A stretch of DNA of 64,000 nucleotides from Chloroflexi bacterium AL-N1 (GTDB lineage Bacteria > Chloroflexota > Chloroflexia > Chloroflexales > Roseiflexaceae): positions 248,001 to 312,000 of the forward strand of contig WYDT01000004.1 in assembly GCA_013122435.1 (NCBI GenBank), written 5' to 3'. Shown one piece after another: positions 26,778-35,675 of this stretch. Below the pieces are notes generated by a model. That model had not been told where the DNA came from and made no database searches. It was given only the letters and a program-made list of their open reading frames with translations. A program made the position numbers and the translations under genes. How positions within the stretch are numbered: the stretch's first letter is position 1; every line of letters begins with the position of its first letter.

Positions 26778-29700
26778 TTATCCTGGCTCCTGCCCCTTTT
26801 CCCACAGTTCGGCGAAGGCATAATTGACACTGGTAGTGTGGAAATCGGGTTCGCGCTGGAAGGGCCGCCGCACATAACGCACCACACAACCATCGTCTGT
26901 GTTAGAGGTGTGGTAGGTGGCGCGTTGCTCGGCAATACCTGTGTGGAAGGCATCCCCGGCGGGAAAGTCGGCGGGCGGGACTTCGACCAGCGCCAGCAGC
27001 CATGAGTCTGGTTGGTTGAGCGCGGTCAGGATTTCATTTTTGGTGACGGTGACGGTGCGGGCACCCTGAATACGGCCCTTGACTTCGATAAAACGCAGCC
27101 GCCCGCTGTGGGCATCACGAGATTCGATGTCGTAGCCACAATTGTCGGCGCTGACATCGCGTGGTGTGTGGCCGAGTCGTCGTTCTGCCGCCATAACGGC
27201 TGCCATCGCCGCCTGCTCGACGCGCCGGGTCTCACGGGCAAACAGCGACGGCGCAGGTGTGCGCTGGCCCTGTAGCCGTGCCAGCAAGCCACCCGGCACG
27301 ATCAGCGCCGCACAGATCAGCATCGGCGGTTGCAATGAAAGCCGTCGTTCCTGCTCCAACTCCTGCGTTCGTTGCTGCAAACGTGTCTCCAGTTCGTCGG
27401 CTCGCTGACGCGCCCTGGCTGAATTGAGACGGGGCTTCTTTCCGGCCAGTTCCTGCTCACGTAGCTCGTTGGCACGGCGGTCCCAGTAGGTGATTTCTTT
27501 GGTCAGTCGGTCGCGGACGGCATTGAGCGTTTTGGTGATGTAGGCGTTCTTGCGCTGCTGGATGTCGGACAGGTGGGCGGGAGCCAATTGCTCGATGGCA
27601 TAGTTGAGCGCCGTCTGTTCAAGATCGAAGTCCTGTTGTAGCCACTCCTCCACAACGGGTTTGAGCAGCGCCTGTTCTGCCTCATCGGGTGGGCGATAGT
27701 CGAGGTAGGGCGCGTAGCCAGCCAGTTGCGGTGTCCCCTGTGCGTCGAGTTCGACAAACTGCACCTGGCGTGAGACGGGGCGACGCTGAACGTGGCCATC
27801 CTGCACGGTGTGTTCGATATAGCAGAGCACCCGCGCCGTCTCGCGTGTGTCCTGCGGGTCGATCAGGGTTGCGCCACGCTGAAAGACGTCGTCGTAGCGT
27901 TCGAGCGTCAGGTCGAGGGTGGCGTCGAGCAGTGGGTGGCCCGGACAAACAAAGGCCGCCGGAGGTTTGCCCTCGACGTGAATCAGGTTTTTAGCAAAAG
28001 TGATGCGCTGGTAGCGCTGTACCACCGGATCGCGGGAGTTGCGCTGGCGGCTGCGGATCGCAGCAGGAACATGCCGGATCTCGTAGCGGTTGGCCTCGCG
28101 CTTGTGAATGATGCCACCGAGCCGTTGGAAGGCCGCCAGAAAGAAGGACTCGATAAAGTGCGGTTGCAGACGGCGGGCCTCGGCGCGTTCCATGTCGGCG
28201 CGAATCTCCTGGACTCGGGTGACATCCATGGCGTCCTGGACCAGCGCCCGTTCTTCGACCAGTTTCCGTAGCTGGTGGCGGTCCAGCGCGGTTTCCACGA
28301 CGTGTGTCAGACGAGCGCGTACATCGGGGCGGTCGCCATAGCGGATGGCCTCCAGCAGCAGTTCGCGCAGGGGGCGGTTGGGGTTCCAGGGCAGATCGTA
28401 GTTGACCATCAGATGGGCGCACTGCAGATTGATACCTTCGCCTGCCGCATCAGTAGCAATTAAAATAGATGATGCCGCGTCGTGCCGAAAGCTTTCCTGT
28501 ACCTTTGCCCGCTCGTCGCACCGTAGTCCCCCGTGGATGATCAGCACGGCTTCGTGGCGGCCCAACAGCGTCCGAATGCGTTCCGCCAGGTAGGTGAGCG
28601 TGTCCCGATATTCGGTGAAGATGACGAGTTTGCGGCGATGGTGTCCATCGAACATCATGGCCCGGTCCTGGAGCAGGCGCGAGAGTTCCTCCCATTTGCG
28701 ATCCCTGCCGCTATTGCGGACGCGCAGCGCCAGTGACTCTAGTTGGGTCAGTGTGGCGATTTCGGCTTCGAGTTCGGCGATGGTGTGGGCGGCGGTGGCC
28801 TGATCGATGATCTGGGCTTCGGTGGCGCTCTGCTCATCTTCGGGTGCGTCGTCCAGGTCGGCCAGATCATCATCGTTTAGCAGCGGCAGGTCGGCCAGCA
28901 GATCGATGGTGGTGGCGTGGTCGTGGCGGTCGCGCTCATCACCCACGCGGCTCTGGAGGCGCTCACGGCGGCGTTGCAGCGACTGGTGGATCGCAGCGGG
29001 CGAGGAGGCCAGGCGGCGTTGCAGGGCTGTGAGCGCAAACCCGACCGTGCCACGACGACCGGGTTGCTCCAACTCATCGACGCGGTTGAACTCGGTGCGT
29101 ACATAGTCGGTGACATCTTCATACAGTTGGGCTTCGTCGTCGGAGAGCGTGTAGCTGACGGTGTAAGCGCAGCGCTCAGGAAAGAGCGGGGTCGCCTCGA
29201 AGGTGAGCAGTTGTTCCTTCACCAGACGGCGCATCAGGTCGGAGGTGTCGCCAACGTGAACGCCATCACGGAAGCGCCCCTCGAAGCGGTCGGCGTCGAG
29301 CAGCGCCATAAACAGTTGAAAGTCTTCTTCCTTGCCGTTGTGGGGCGTGGCAGTGAGCAACAGGAAGTGGCGTGTGAGGTGCGCGAGGCGCTGGGCCAGA
29401 CGATACCTTTTGGTGTAGCGGATTTCGCCGCCAAAGAAGGTGGCCGAGAGCTTGTGGGCCTCATCGCAGATCACCAGGTCCCAGTCAACCTGCTCCAGCT
29501 TGTGTTGCAGATCCTCGTTACGGCTGAGTTTGTCGAGGCGGGCGATGGCCAGCGGGTGTTCGGTAAACCAGTTGCCGGAGCGGGCGGCCTCAACCTGATC
29601 GTTGGTGAGAATATCGAAGGGCAGATGAAAGCGCTGGTTGAGTTCGTCCTGCCACTGCTCGACGAGGCTGCCCGGACACACCACCAGACAGCGGTGGACA

Positions 29701-30152
29701 TCGCCGCGTACCAGCAGTTCTTTGATCAGCAGTCCGGCCATGATCGTTTTGCCTGCGCCCGGATCGTCGGCGAGCAGAAAGCGCAACGGCTGGCGGGGCA
29801 GCATCTCGCCATAGACGGCGGTGATCTGGTGGGGTAGCGGCTCGACCAGCGAGCTATGGACGGCCAGCAGCGGATCGAAGAGATAGGCCAGCTTGATGCG
29901 GTGGGCTTCGGAGGCTAGTCGGAACAGCGCACCATCGGCATCGAAACGCCAGCGCTGGCGGTCGTCCAGCATTTCAAGGGTCGGCTCGTGGGAGCGGTAG
30001 AGCAGTTCACGGTCGGTACGGCCTGTATCGTCTTTGTAGGTCAGCTCGATGGCGACGGTGCCGCGCCACTGTACATCGATAATGGTGACCGGGCGGTGGG
30101 GCAGGATGCCGCCGATCCGCATCCCACGTTGCAGGTTTTCTAATTGAACCAT
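26778..30152 (-). CDS. SNF2/DrmD-like helicase with DUF3883, motif VI missing
   Basis: 1124 residues. Helicase motifs: I LLADDPGAGKTIMAG (126-140), Ia VVCPGSLVEQWQDE, II VICDEAHKLSA (227-237), III LLLTATPHNG (264-273), IV region LVIFTEYRDTLTYLAERI, and V ILIATDAAGEGINLQ (563-577) with NYDLPWNPNR. Immediately after NPNR (residue 593, near 28374) the chain reads PLRELLLEAIRYGD. Homologues normally place the QRxGRxHRxGQ motif VI and some 60-90 residues between these segments, so a clean in-frame deletion is inferred. A DUF3883-type C terminus (CGYDIES ... FIEVKGR, TVTVTKNE, about 1010-1090) is intact. It is the first gene of the module. Without motif VI, ATP-driven translocation is doubtful. Confidence 0.87.
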   Translation of the reverse strand: MVQLENLQRGMRIGGILPHRPVTIIDVQWRGTVAIELTYKDDTGRTDRELLYRSHEPTLEMLDDRQRWRFDADGALFRLASEAHRIKLAYLFDPLLAVHSSLVEPLPHQITAVYGEMLPRQPLRFLLADDPGAGKTIMAGLLIKELLVRGDVHRCLVVCPGSLVEQWQDELNQRFHLPFDILTNDQVEAARSGNWFTEHPLAIARLDKLSRNEDLQHKLEQVDWDLVICDEAHKLSATFFGGEIRYTKRYRLAQRLAHLTRHFLLLTATPHNGKEEDFQLFMALLDADRFEGRFRDGVHVGDTSDLMRRLVKEQLLTFEATPLFPERCAYTVSYTLSDDEAQLYEDVTDYVRTEFNRVDELEQPGRRGTVGFALTALQRRLASSPAAIHQSLQRRRERLQSRVGDERDRHDHATTIDLLADLPLLNDDDLADLDDAPEDEQSATEAQIIDQATAAHTIAELEAEIATLTQLESLALRVRNSGRDRKWEELSRLLQDRAMMFDGHHRRKLVIFTEYRDTLTYLAERIRTLLGRHEAVLIIHGGLRCDERAKVQESFRHDAASSILIATDAAGEGINLQCAHLMVNYDLPWNPNRPLRELLLEAIRYGDRPDVRARLTHVVETALDRHQLRKLVEERALVQDAMDVTRVQEIRADMERAEARRLQPHFIESFFLAAFQRLGGIIHKREANRYEIRHVPAAIRSRQRNSRDPVVQRYQRITFAKNLIHVEGKPPAAFVCPGHPLLDATLDLTLERYDDVFQRGATLIDPQDTRETARVLCYIEHTVQDGHVQRRPVSRQVQFVELDAQGTPQLAGYAPYLDYRPPDEAEQALLKPVVEEWLQQDFDLEQTALNYAIEQLAPAHLSDIQQRKNAYITKTLNAVRDRLTKEITYWDRRANELREQELAGKKPRLNSARARQRADELETRLQQRTQELEQERRLSLQPPMLICAALIVPGGLLARLQGQRTPAPSLFARETRRVEQAAMAAVMAAERRLGHTPRDVSADNCGYDIESRDAHSGRLRFIEVKGRIQGARTVTVTKNEILTALNQPDSWLLALVEVPPADFPAGDAFHTGIAEQRATYHTSNTDDGCVVRYVRRPFQREPDFHTTSVNYAFAELWEKGQEPG

Positions 30153-30417
30153 AGGGGTTGTTTTCTACACTGTATCAGCATTTCAGGCTTCATTCAACGC
30201 ATTTCCATCACCTTGTTTGCTTTCCACAGTTCGCAGGGCAGGCAAACTCATCGAGTGTAGCACAACCGCGTAGTGGTCTTGGCAGAGGCCCGTAAGCAGT
30301 TTCTGATCGTCCTGTTAACGGTTGAGGATAATTACCAAATTACATAATTACATGGTATACTTACTGCAAGATTCAGGATTACATTTGCATAAAGGATCGT
30401 ATAGAAAGGAGGTACGT

Positions 30418-30741
30418 TTGAGTCATACACGTTGGGAATATAAAGTTGCGTACGTGGACAACTGGAATCGCACATCGGTCGAAGGTGAGGTCACAAACCC
30501 GGAAGAAGGTGAGCGTGACAGTGCTTTTGGTCGGCGTTGGTTGAATGGTTTGGGTGTTGATGGCTGGGAACTTGTTGGTATTCAGCATACGATGCCAGGA
30601 CGTTCCTACTTCATCTTCAAGCGCCCTGTCGCTGATGGTGCAGAACCGGATCTGTCGGTGGTGCGGCGTGAGGCGGCCAGGCAGCCAGCACCAACCGAGC
30701 AAACGGAGCAAACCGCAGGACCACAGGTTGTGTCGGTGTAG
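30418..30741 (+). CDS. DUF4177-like small protein
   Basis: 107 residues with a TTG start at 30418, chosen because a perfect AAAGGAGG lies 6 bases upstream. An upstream in-frame start at 30322 reads through unlikely sequence. The core is TRWEYKVAYVDNW, then LNGLGVDGWELVGIQ and SYFIFKRP, the compact DUF4177 pattern (EYKV ... LNxxGxxGWELV ... xxFKR). A Pro/Gln/Thr-rich disordered tail follows. The function of the family is unknown. It is divergent from the helicase module with a 265-base gap. Confidence 0.65.
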   Translation: MSHTRWEYKVAYVDNWNRTSVEGEVTNPEEGERDSAFGRRWLNGLGVDGWELVGIQHTMPGRSYFIFKRPVADGAEPDLSVVRREAARQPAPTEQTEQTAGPQVVSV

Positions 30742-31217
30742 CTTCATCGAACGATTCCATTGTGTGATCGGGGAGTGTGGTGCGGTGGTGCGTTATCCAG
30801 GAGCTACCACCAACCTGGGTAAGCAAGCTAACCAGCCATGCTCTCCGATGCTGAAGATCGGTATATGCAAGACATGCGAATTTTGGAGACGCTCAGGGAT
30901 CTGGCTGATACCAACGCACCGCGTCCACGGGCATGAGCGATGGTCAGACAAAGGACTGTTTGTTTGACGGGGCACACCCATTGCACAAGATTGCAGAATC
31001 TCTTGTTTATGGTACAACCATCCAGTTACTCCATCACCGTGCAGCATCCTCTGCTTCCCGTATCATTGCGCCCCATGTCTTGCGGGATTGTTTCCTTTAT
31101 ATGGCTTTCTCGCGTTTCGCCTGAAAGAAGCGGTTGAGCGTATGGTTTAGCAACGGAAGCGATGTAGCGTGTCGTCTTGCTGTGCGGTTGCATCGCACCA
31201 GATGGGCGCGTATGCTC
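30742..31217. other. Gene-poor stretch, possible small remnants only
   Basis: 476 bases without a confident gene. Two short plus-strand readings have a coding-like look: MLSDAEDRYMQDMRILETLR from ATG 30838 (stops after 32 codons), and a 62-codon ORF from ATG 30933 ending in FLYMAFSRFA. Neither has a Shine-Dalgarno or a family I recognise. They may be pieces of one broken gene. No terminator was seen. Confidence 0.3.
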
Positions 31218-31445
31218 CTATGACCGGACATGCTGCGGCGGGTTTGGGGTGTTGGGAATGATCGTAAAAGCGCCCTCCCCACCCTCAGTCCAGCGCGTCC
31301 AACTATTTCCAGCACTAATTGCGTTAATAAGTAGTCCGCCAGTGGGTGTATTTCCCTGAAGAGTTTCAAAAAAGCCATGGGTCAGTCCACTGACTCCAAA
31401 GATAACCCCAATCGTTGCCACATTGATCCTCGTTGCACAGTTCAT
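31218..31445 (-). pseudogene. Truncated small integral membrane protein
   Basis: ATG 31445 has a strong site (AAGGGGGAAAT before ATG). The reading ATIGVIFGVSGLTHGFFETL then GNTPTGGLLINAISAG and WTRWTEGGEGAFTIIPN resembles a conserved membrane-protein N terminus seen in Chloroflexota and Firmicutes. After IIPN it turns into TPNPPQHVRS and stops, where homologues continue into further TM helices. I see the continuation in no other frame downstream, so the gene looks truncated rather than merely frameshifted. It is the last gene of the 35.7-31.2 kb minus-strand run. Confidence 0.55.
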
Positions 31446-31515
31446 ATTTCCCCCTTTATGACTTTCTATCTGATCAAGAACAAATCACAGCCCCATCCAG
31501 TCATAGTATGCCACC

Positions 31516-32277
31516 TCATTCACTTTCCACAGCACAAAGCCGGAACAATTCCCTGGCAACCATAGCATTCCACACCATCATCAGCACTCCACCAGGCAAC
31601 GCAATTACCATCATCGCTACACCGGGCTCTGACATAAAGGTGGAACCAATAATGTAGATTATCAATAGCGTGATACCTACCAGCCCTACCCATGCAGTAC
31701 TGCGAGCAAAGACATGCCCCTTTAACATAGCCAATCCCATAAGCAACGTTCCCAAACTGGACAAGAAGAAACCCATAAAGACACCCAAGCTGCCATGAGC
31801 ACCCCTGGACAGCAAGGCCACACCAGCTGCTTCGATTGTGAATCGCTGGGCATCTGTTGAGGCTCCTGTATACTGTTGGCTCAACGCAAGCATCGGCAAT
31901 GCCGCGTTGTTCGTAATAAAAACCACGGTTCCTATGAGCACCACAATCAGTGCCAGGAACGCATAGTCCTGGCTTGTACGTCGATGTGCCCCATAAAGAG
32001 CCAGGAACATCGGGATTTGAATAATCACGATGATCATGTTCAAAAGATCGAGATTCCGCAACGCAAGTAGTGTATTCGTCTGGAACTGAGTAAACCATGC
32101 CTGTGTCGTATCAGGAACGGACGAAACATCCCAACCGGGGATCATCGTGATAGCAATATCAGTCAGCGTTCCGGCCAGCGCAATGAGCGCAGCAATCCCC
32201 CCCATCACATAAACACTTCGCCATTGATCATCCACAGTAACCGTACCCATCACGACATTCAGTCGTTCAACAGCCAT
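31516..32277 (-). CDS. DUF4386-like membrane protein
   Basis: 253 residues, ATG 32277 with AAAGGAGG 8 bases upstream. Six or seven TM segments: YVMGGIAALIALAGTLTDIA, LLNMIIVIIQIPMFLALYGA, YAFLALIVVLIGTVVFITNN, GVFMGFFLSSLGTLLMGLAM, VGLVGITLLIIYIIGSTF and MMVIALPGGVLMMVWNAMVA. The pattern matches the poorly characterised DUF4386 family. The downstream truncated membrane gene and the upstream disrupted one share its strand and probably its transcript. Confidence 0.7.
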   Translation of the reverse strand: MAVERLNVVMGTVTVDDQWRSVYVMGGIAALIALAGTLTDIAITMIPGWDVSSVPDTTQAWFTQFQTNTLLALRNLDLLNMIIVIIQIPMFLALYGAHRRTSQDYAFLALIVVLIGTVVFITNNAALPMLALSQQYTGASTDAQRFTIEAAGVALLSRGAHGSLGVFMGFFLSSLGTLLMGLAMLKGHVFARSTAWVGLVGITLLIIYIIGSTFMSEPGVAMMVIALPGGVLMMVWNAMVARELFRLCAVESE

Positions 32278-32354
32278 GTTCTAACCTCCTTTGACTGCAC
32301 CACACGCAACATCGTCCATCGTGGTATGGTAAGCCGACCATGAGCTATGATTTG

Positions 32355-32766
32355 TTATCTTCTCGAAATGAGGTAGCGTCCACCAGCACCAGCAGCAACG
32401 ACCAACAAGCCAAGTAGCTTCAAACTATTGACAGCAAAGAGTGGCACATTTGCACAAAAAGGCTGGGCCAGCCCCACAAGATACTCCCATGTACGATATC
32501 CATGTGTGGTAATCCCTATGAAAGTCAGCAAATAGAACCATCGGGATGTATGCACCAGTACTGACCGTAGCCAGTACAATCAAACCTGTACCAGCAATGA
32601 GATCAAGCCCTAGAAGGAGATCATTCTTGAGCGAAATCCATGGATTGTTACCTGGGCTGAGGATATGCATACCTACGACAAGTGCCAACGCCTCGCCAGC
32701 TATCACCAGCCCTGTAAGGACAGTAACTACCTTGAACCATGTTGAACTCAGAACCATCTCACTCAC
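32355..32766 (-). pseudogene. Four-TM small membrane protein with a frameshift
   Basis: From ATG 32766: VVTVLTGLVIAGEALALVVG, then LLLGLDLIAGTGLIVLATV in one frame up to about 32545. The next frame then supplies RWFYLLTFIGITTHGYRTWE, PLFAVNSLKLLGLLVVAAGA and GGRYLISRR to 32355. Joined, they make about 135 residues with four TM helices. A single-base indel in the GATGGTTCTATTTG region explains the break. Its ATG overlaps the alpha/beta hydrolase stop by four bases, so the two were translationally coupled. Confidence 0.65.
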
Positions 32767-34061
32767 TGTGTTTGCACTAGCACCCTATTGACTATCACGT
32801 CCACAAATTTGTCCGATTCACCTATCCACGGGCTATGACCAGAGCGCTCAAACCAGATCAGCTCTTTGTGGGGAGCATCAAGCAATTCGTAGTACTCCTC
32901 GACCAGCTCAGGGGGAGCATTAACATCGTGGCGGCCAATCAAAAAATAGACTGGCACATCAAGGTGCGGTGCCTGCTCACGAAAATCGATATCCCACAGA
33001 TGAGGATAAACGATACCAAGCGTATCTAACGGCCCACGTACCCAGTTAACCTTGTCGAGCAGTCCATACTCCGGGCTAGACAGATCGCGTGGGGTGTTAA
33101 AACCGCTGATAATGGCTGGGTTCTGATTCATATAGGCATAGGTGTCTATCAGGTAAGCTACTTGCTTCCAGGCAACATCTTCGCCGTAGTAAGGTGGTGG
33201 ACCCTGTTCACGCAGTTGCGCCAGTTTTTTCATGTCGCCCCGCTCTTCAGCCCAGTTCAACGCAAAATCGTAGCAGATGAGATCTGTTTCTAAAAAATCG
33301 ACCATCTGAGCCGTACCAATGAACGCGTGGAACAGATCAGGATAACGCTGTACGAGCATAATACCCAGTGCACTACCCCAGGACTCGCCAACCACATACA
33401 CTTTGTCTACCCCAAAACGCTCGCGCAGATGAAGCACAAGTTCATGGCCATCTTCGATATACCGCTCTGGCGTTAGAGTTGAGCGATCAACGGCATTGAA
33501 CGATTTGCCTGCACCCGGCTGCTCCCAGTTAACCACGACAAAATAGTCTTCCAGTTTACTTAGTGTATGGCGCTCGGTCGTCAGTTGGCTGCCACCTGGT
33601 CCACCTGCCAGAAAAAGCAGCACAGGGTTATGCACATCCTTGCCACGAATAGAGACCCACTGCTTACTATCACCCAGTTGAACTTCCTCTAATGTTGCAA
33701 TGCTTCCCGGAACGATATTGCCCTGTGCATCGATAATTGGTGGTGTTGTGGCATATACTTGAGAGAGCCAGACAGCTAGCACCGAGGCCAAAACGATCCC
33801 CAGCACAATCACACTTACAAGCAGTGGTGTGCGGTTCGCCCAGAACAACGCGACAAGCAAACTGATATCTACTATAGCAAGTACGATTGAGCTATACAGT
33901 GGCACTGCAGTGGCAATGAATAAGAGTATTACGGGAATTGTACTAAGCAAAATCAAAAGACTACCTATTACCCACACCATCCCCTTTAGAAGACTCCGTA
34001 TAATGGCTGTCCTTTTCTGAATTGGTTGTTTTTCTACTTTAGGATAGCTGATTGTACTCAT
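32763..34061 (-). CDS. Alpha/beta hydrolase with N-terminal membrane domain (proline iminopeptidase-like)
   Basis: 432 residues. Three or four TM helices come first (about 27-50, 56-76, 80-102), then the hydrolase domain: oxyanion segment LFLAGGPGGSQLTT, VVNWEQPGAGKSF, nucleophile elbow VGESWGSALG (Ser), acid region FLIGRHDVNAPPE (Asp) and terminal ERSGHSPWIGE (His). HGGPG-type oxyanion sequence and lid length point to the S33 peptidase group, with the catalytic domain probably outside or at the membrane. Substrate unknown. It is central in the minus-strand run starting at 35675. Confidence 0.85.
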   Translation of the reverse strand: MSTISYPKVEKQPIQKRTAIIRSLLKGMVWVIGSLLILLSTIPVILLFIATAVPLYSSIVLAIVDISLLVALFWANRTPLLVSVIVLGIVLASVLAVWLSQVYATTPPIIDAQGNIVPGSIATLEEVQLGDSKQWVSIRGKDVHNPVLLFLAGGPGGSQLTTERHTLSKLEDYFVVVNWEQPGAGKSFNAVDRSTLTPERYIEDGHELVLHLRERFGVDKVYVVGESWGSALGIMLVQRYPDLFHAFIGTAQMVDFLETDLICYDFALNWAEERGDMKKLAQLREQGPPPYYGEDVAWKQVAYLIDTYAYMNQNPAIISGFNTPRDLSSPEYGLLDKVNWVRGPLDTLGIVYPHLWDIDFREQAPHLDVPVYFLIGRHDVNAPPELVEEYYELLDAPHKELIWFERSGHSPWIGESDKFVDVIVNRVLVQTQ

Positions 34062-34163
34062 AATGAAACTCCATACAGTAGAACCAAGGCCATTGATAGG
34101 CGAATCATCGCAAACGAATGTCTGGTGTCTATGTAATATCAGGTCAGGTTGTCAAGCAATCTA

Positions 34164-34319
34164 TTACTCTTTCGAAGAGCCACCCTGCGTTGGTATAAAG
34201 TACAAAAACCAGACAAACCACAATAGCCAGATCGCTTGCGCCCAATCACCATTCAGTAGTCTAGGAACACCATACATACCCATAAATCTCATAAAGCCAA
34301 ACATCCAGTTTTTTCGCAT
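34164..34319 (-). CDS. Small membrane protein, 51 residues
   Basis: ATG 34319 is preceded by AGGAG at about 8 bases. The protein starts RKNWMFGFMRFMGMYGVPRL, then LLNGDWAQAIWLLWFVWFLY, and ends FIPTQGGSSKE: an amphipathic Met/Phe-rich N-terminal helix and one Trp-rich TM helix. The pattern resembles short xKNWxxGFLGFLG...NGDW.EAxWLLWFxWFLYFIP proteins found near transporters and regulators in Gram-positives. It sits between the MBL gene (71 bases after its stop) and the alpha/beta hydrolase, on the same strand. Confidence 0.7.
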   Translation of the reverse strand: MRKNWMFGFMRFMGMYGVPRLLNGDWAQAIWLLWFVWFLYFIPTQGGSSKE

Positions 34320-34390
34320 GGCATTAGCTCCTATCATTCTGTCTTATCATCTACCAAAGGATTGCTTAGTAATCAAAATCAACACAGGGT

Positions 34391-35083
34391 CTACACAACA
34401 ACAGATGCTTCGTTCTTCTCCCAAAACTCGTGCATAGGGAACGGCTGGCCATGACCTGGGTAGACAGTGTTGATCGACAAACCCTTCAGCTTGTCAACAC
34501 TGATATGGGCTGACACCGGATCATCGATAATCGACCAGATGGCAGGTTTGTCTGTATTAGCCAGCAGATCACCACAAAAGAGATCACTATCTCTTGTTAG
34601 GAGGCCAATCGAGCCCTTCGAGTGACCGGGAAGTTCAATTACTTTCGCATCAAAACCATATGCAGAAAGATTATCCCCCTCTTGGATCGTGAAATCAGGT
34701 TTGAATTGATCCGCTTTGTCCAATTTGAAGATCAATCCCATCATGGTCCTGACCAGGAAAGGCGGTGTTTTCCGGTTCCAAAACATATTTCCTTGTTCAA
34801 CCATGCCATTGTCATCTGCATGCATGGCTACCTTTGCACCGAATTTTGCACGCAGATATGCGGCATTGCCACAATGGTCAAAATCACCATGGGTTAAGAC
34901 GATAAGTTTGAGCTTACCCGGCTTGCAACCCAATCTGGCCAGTTCTTTTTCAATAGCCTTCCGTTTACCAGTTTTTGCTGTGTCAATCAGAATAAAACCA
35001 CAATCGGTCTTAACCAGATGACAATTGACCGTGATATTAAAAATGAAAGGTGTTGTGATAGTTTTAATTTCTAGAGTCATCAT
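34391..35083 (-). CDS. MBL-fold metallo-hydrolase
   Basis: 230 residues from ATG 35083 (or 35080); AAGGA lies just upstream, while the longer reading from 35101 lacks a site. Metal motifs: LTHGDFDHCGN, where the HxHxDH signature has Asp for the second His, LPGHSKGSIG, FCGDLLA and YPGHGQPFP. Members of this branch hydrolyse thioesters, lactones or phosphodiesters; which one cannot be told. The start overlaps the end of the Ddn-like gene by about 20 bases, so the two are co-translated. Confidence 0.85.
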   Translation of the reverse strand: MMTLEIKTITTPFIFNITVNCHLVKTDCGFILIDTAKTGKRKAIEKELARLGCKPGKLKLIVLTHGDFDHCGNAAYLRAKFGAKVAMHADDNGMVEQGNMFWNRKTPPFLVRTMMGLIFKLDKADQFKPDFTIQEGDNLSAYGFDAKVIELPGHSKGSIGLLTRDSDLFCGDLLANTDKPAIWSIIDDPVSAHISVDKLKGLSINTVYPGHGQPFPMHEFWEKNEASVVV

Positions 35084-35675
35084 AATGTCCTTGTCGCACA
35101 AAGCGATAGAGCACTAGTAGGAGCAGTCCTGTACATATCATCGGCCACACCCATATAAGATCCCCCGGACTACCGTTGCCGATGCAGGGCGTAGTACGTC
35201 GCATACGCAGTAGGCGGTAGTTCATCGTCGCTGCATTGAGTTTGTCATCGCTCATCGTATGCGGATTGATCCCAGCCATATAAGCAGCAAATCCACTACC
35301 TTTGAGTACCTCACGCAGCATCGTTGTATGGTGAGCGCTGCCAGTCACATCCTCTGTTTCCGCCTGCCACCAGGCATCGGGCAACCATACCTCAACCTGC
35401 GGATGTGCCACAATGTTTTTGTACCAATGGGTGTGCTGACCGAAAGCAGCCGTAACGTAGATATCGCCATCACTCTCAGCATAGTTGATGGGTGTGCGCC
35501 GCTGCACGCCAGACTTGCGGCCCGTGTGGATCAGGAGGAGAAAGTGCCCGATGCCATGGGGCCAGAAGCTTATGTAAGGCCCCATTCCCAAACGCCAGTT
35601 CAACAACATAAGACGATTGACATACTTGAACGCCCGCCGCGCGACTCGTTGTGTATTTTCTGGCATCGTAGACAT
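35064..35675 (-). CDS. F420-dependent nitroreductase/quinone reductase (Ddn) family protein
   Basis: 203 residues, ATG 35675 with AAGGA upstream. The split-barrel core has FLLLIHTGRKSGVQRRTPIN, IYVTAAFGQHTHWYKNIVAH and PQVEVWLPDAWW, the signature of the DUF385/Ddn deazaflavin-binding group. A hydrophobic C-terminal helix (LIWVWPMICTGLLLLVLYRF) is an unusual addition that would anchor the enzyme to the membrane, near menaquinone. Family members reduce quinones or other substrates with F420H2. First gene of the operon. Confidence 0.85.
   Translation of the reverse strand: MSTMPENTQRVARRAFKYVNRLMLLNWRLGMGPYISFWPHGIGHFLLLIHTGRKSGVQRRTPINYAESDGDIYVTAAFGQHTHWYKNIVAHPQVEVWLPDAWWQAETEDVTGSAHHTTMLREVLKGSGFAAYMAGINPHTMSDDKLNAATMNYRLLRMRRTTPCIGNGSPGDLIWVWPMICTGLLLLVLYRFVRQGHYDDSRN

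Noticed and set aside
28917..29837. Long plus-strand ORF (306 codons) inside the helicase gene
   Set aside because: Antisense shadow of helicase motifs I-III; no independent coding features.
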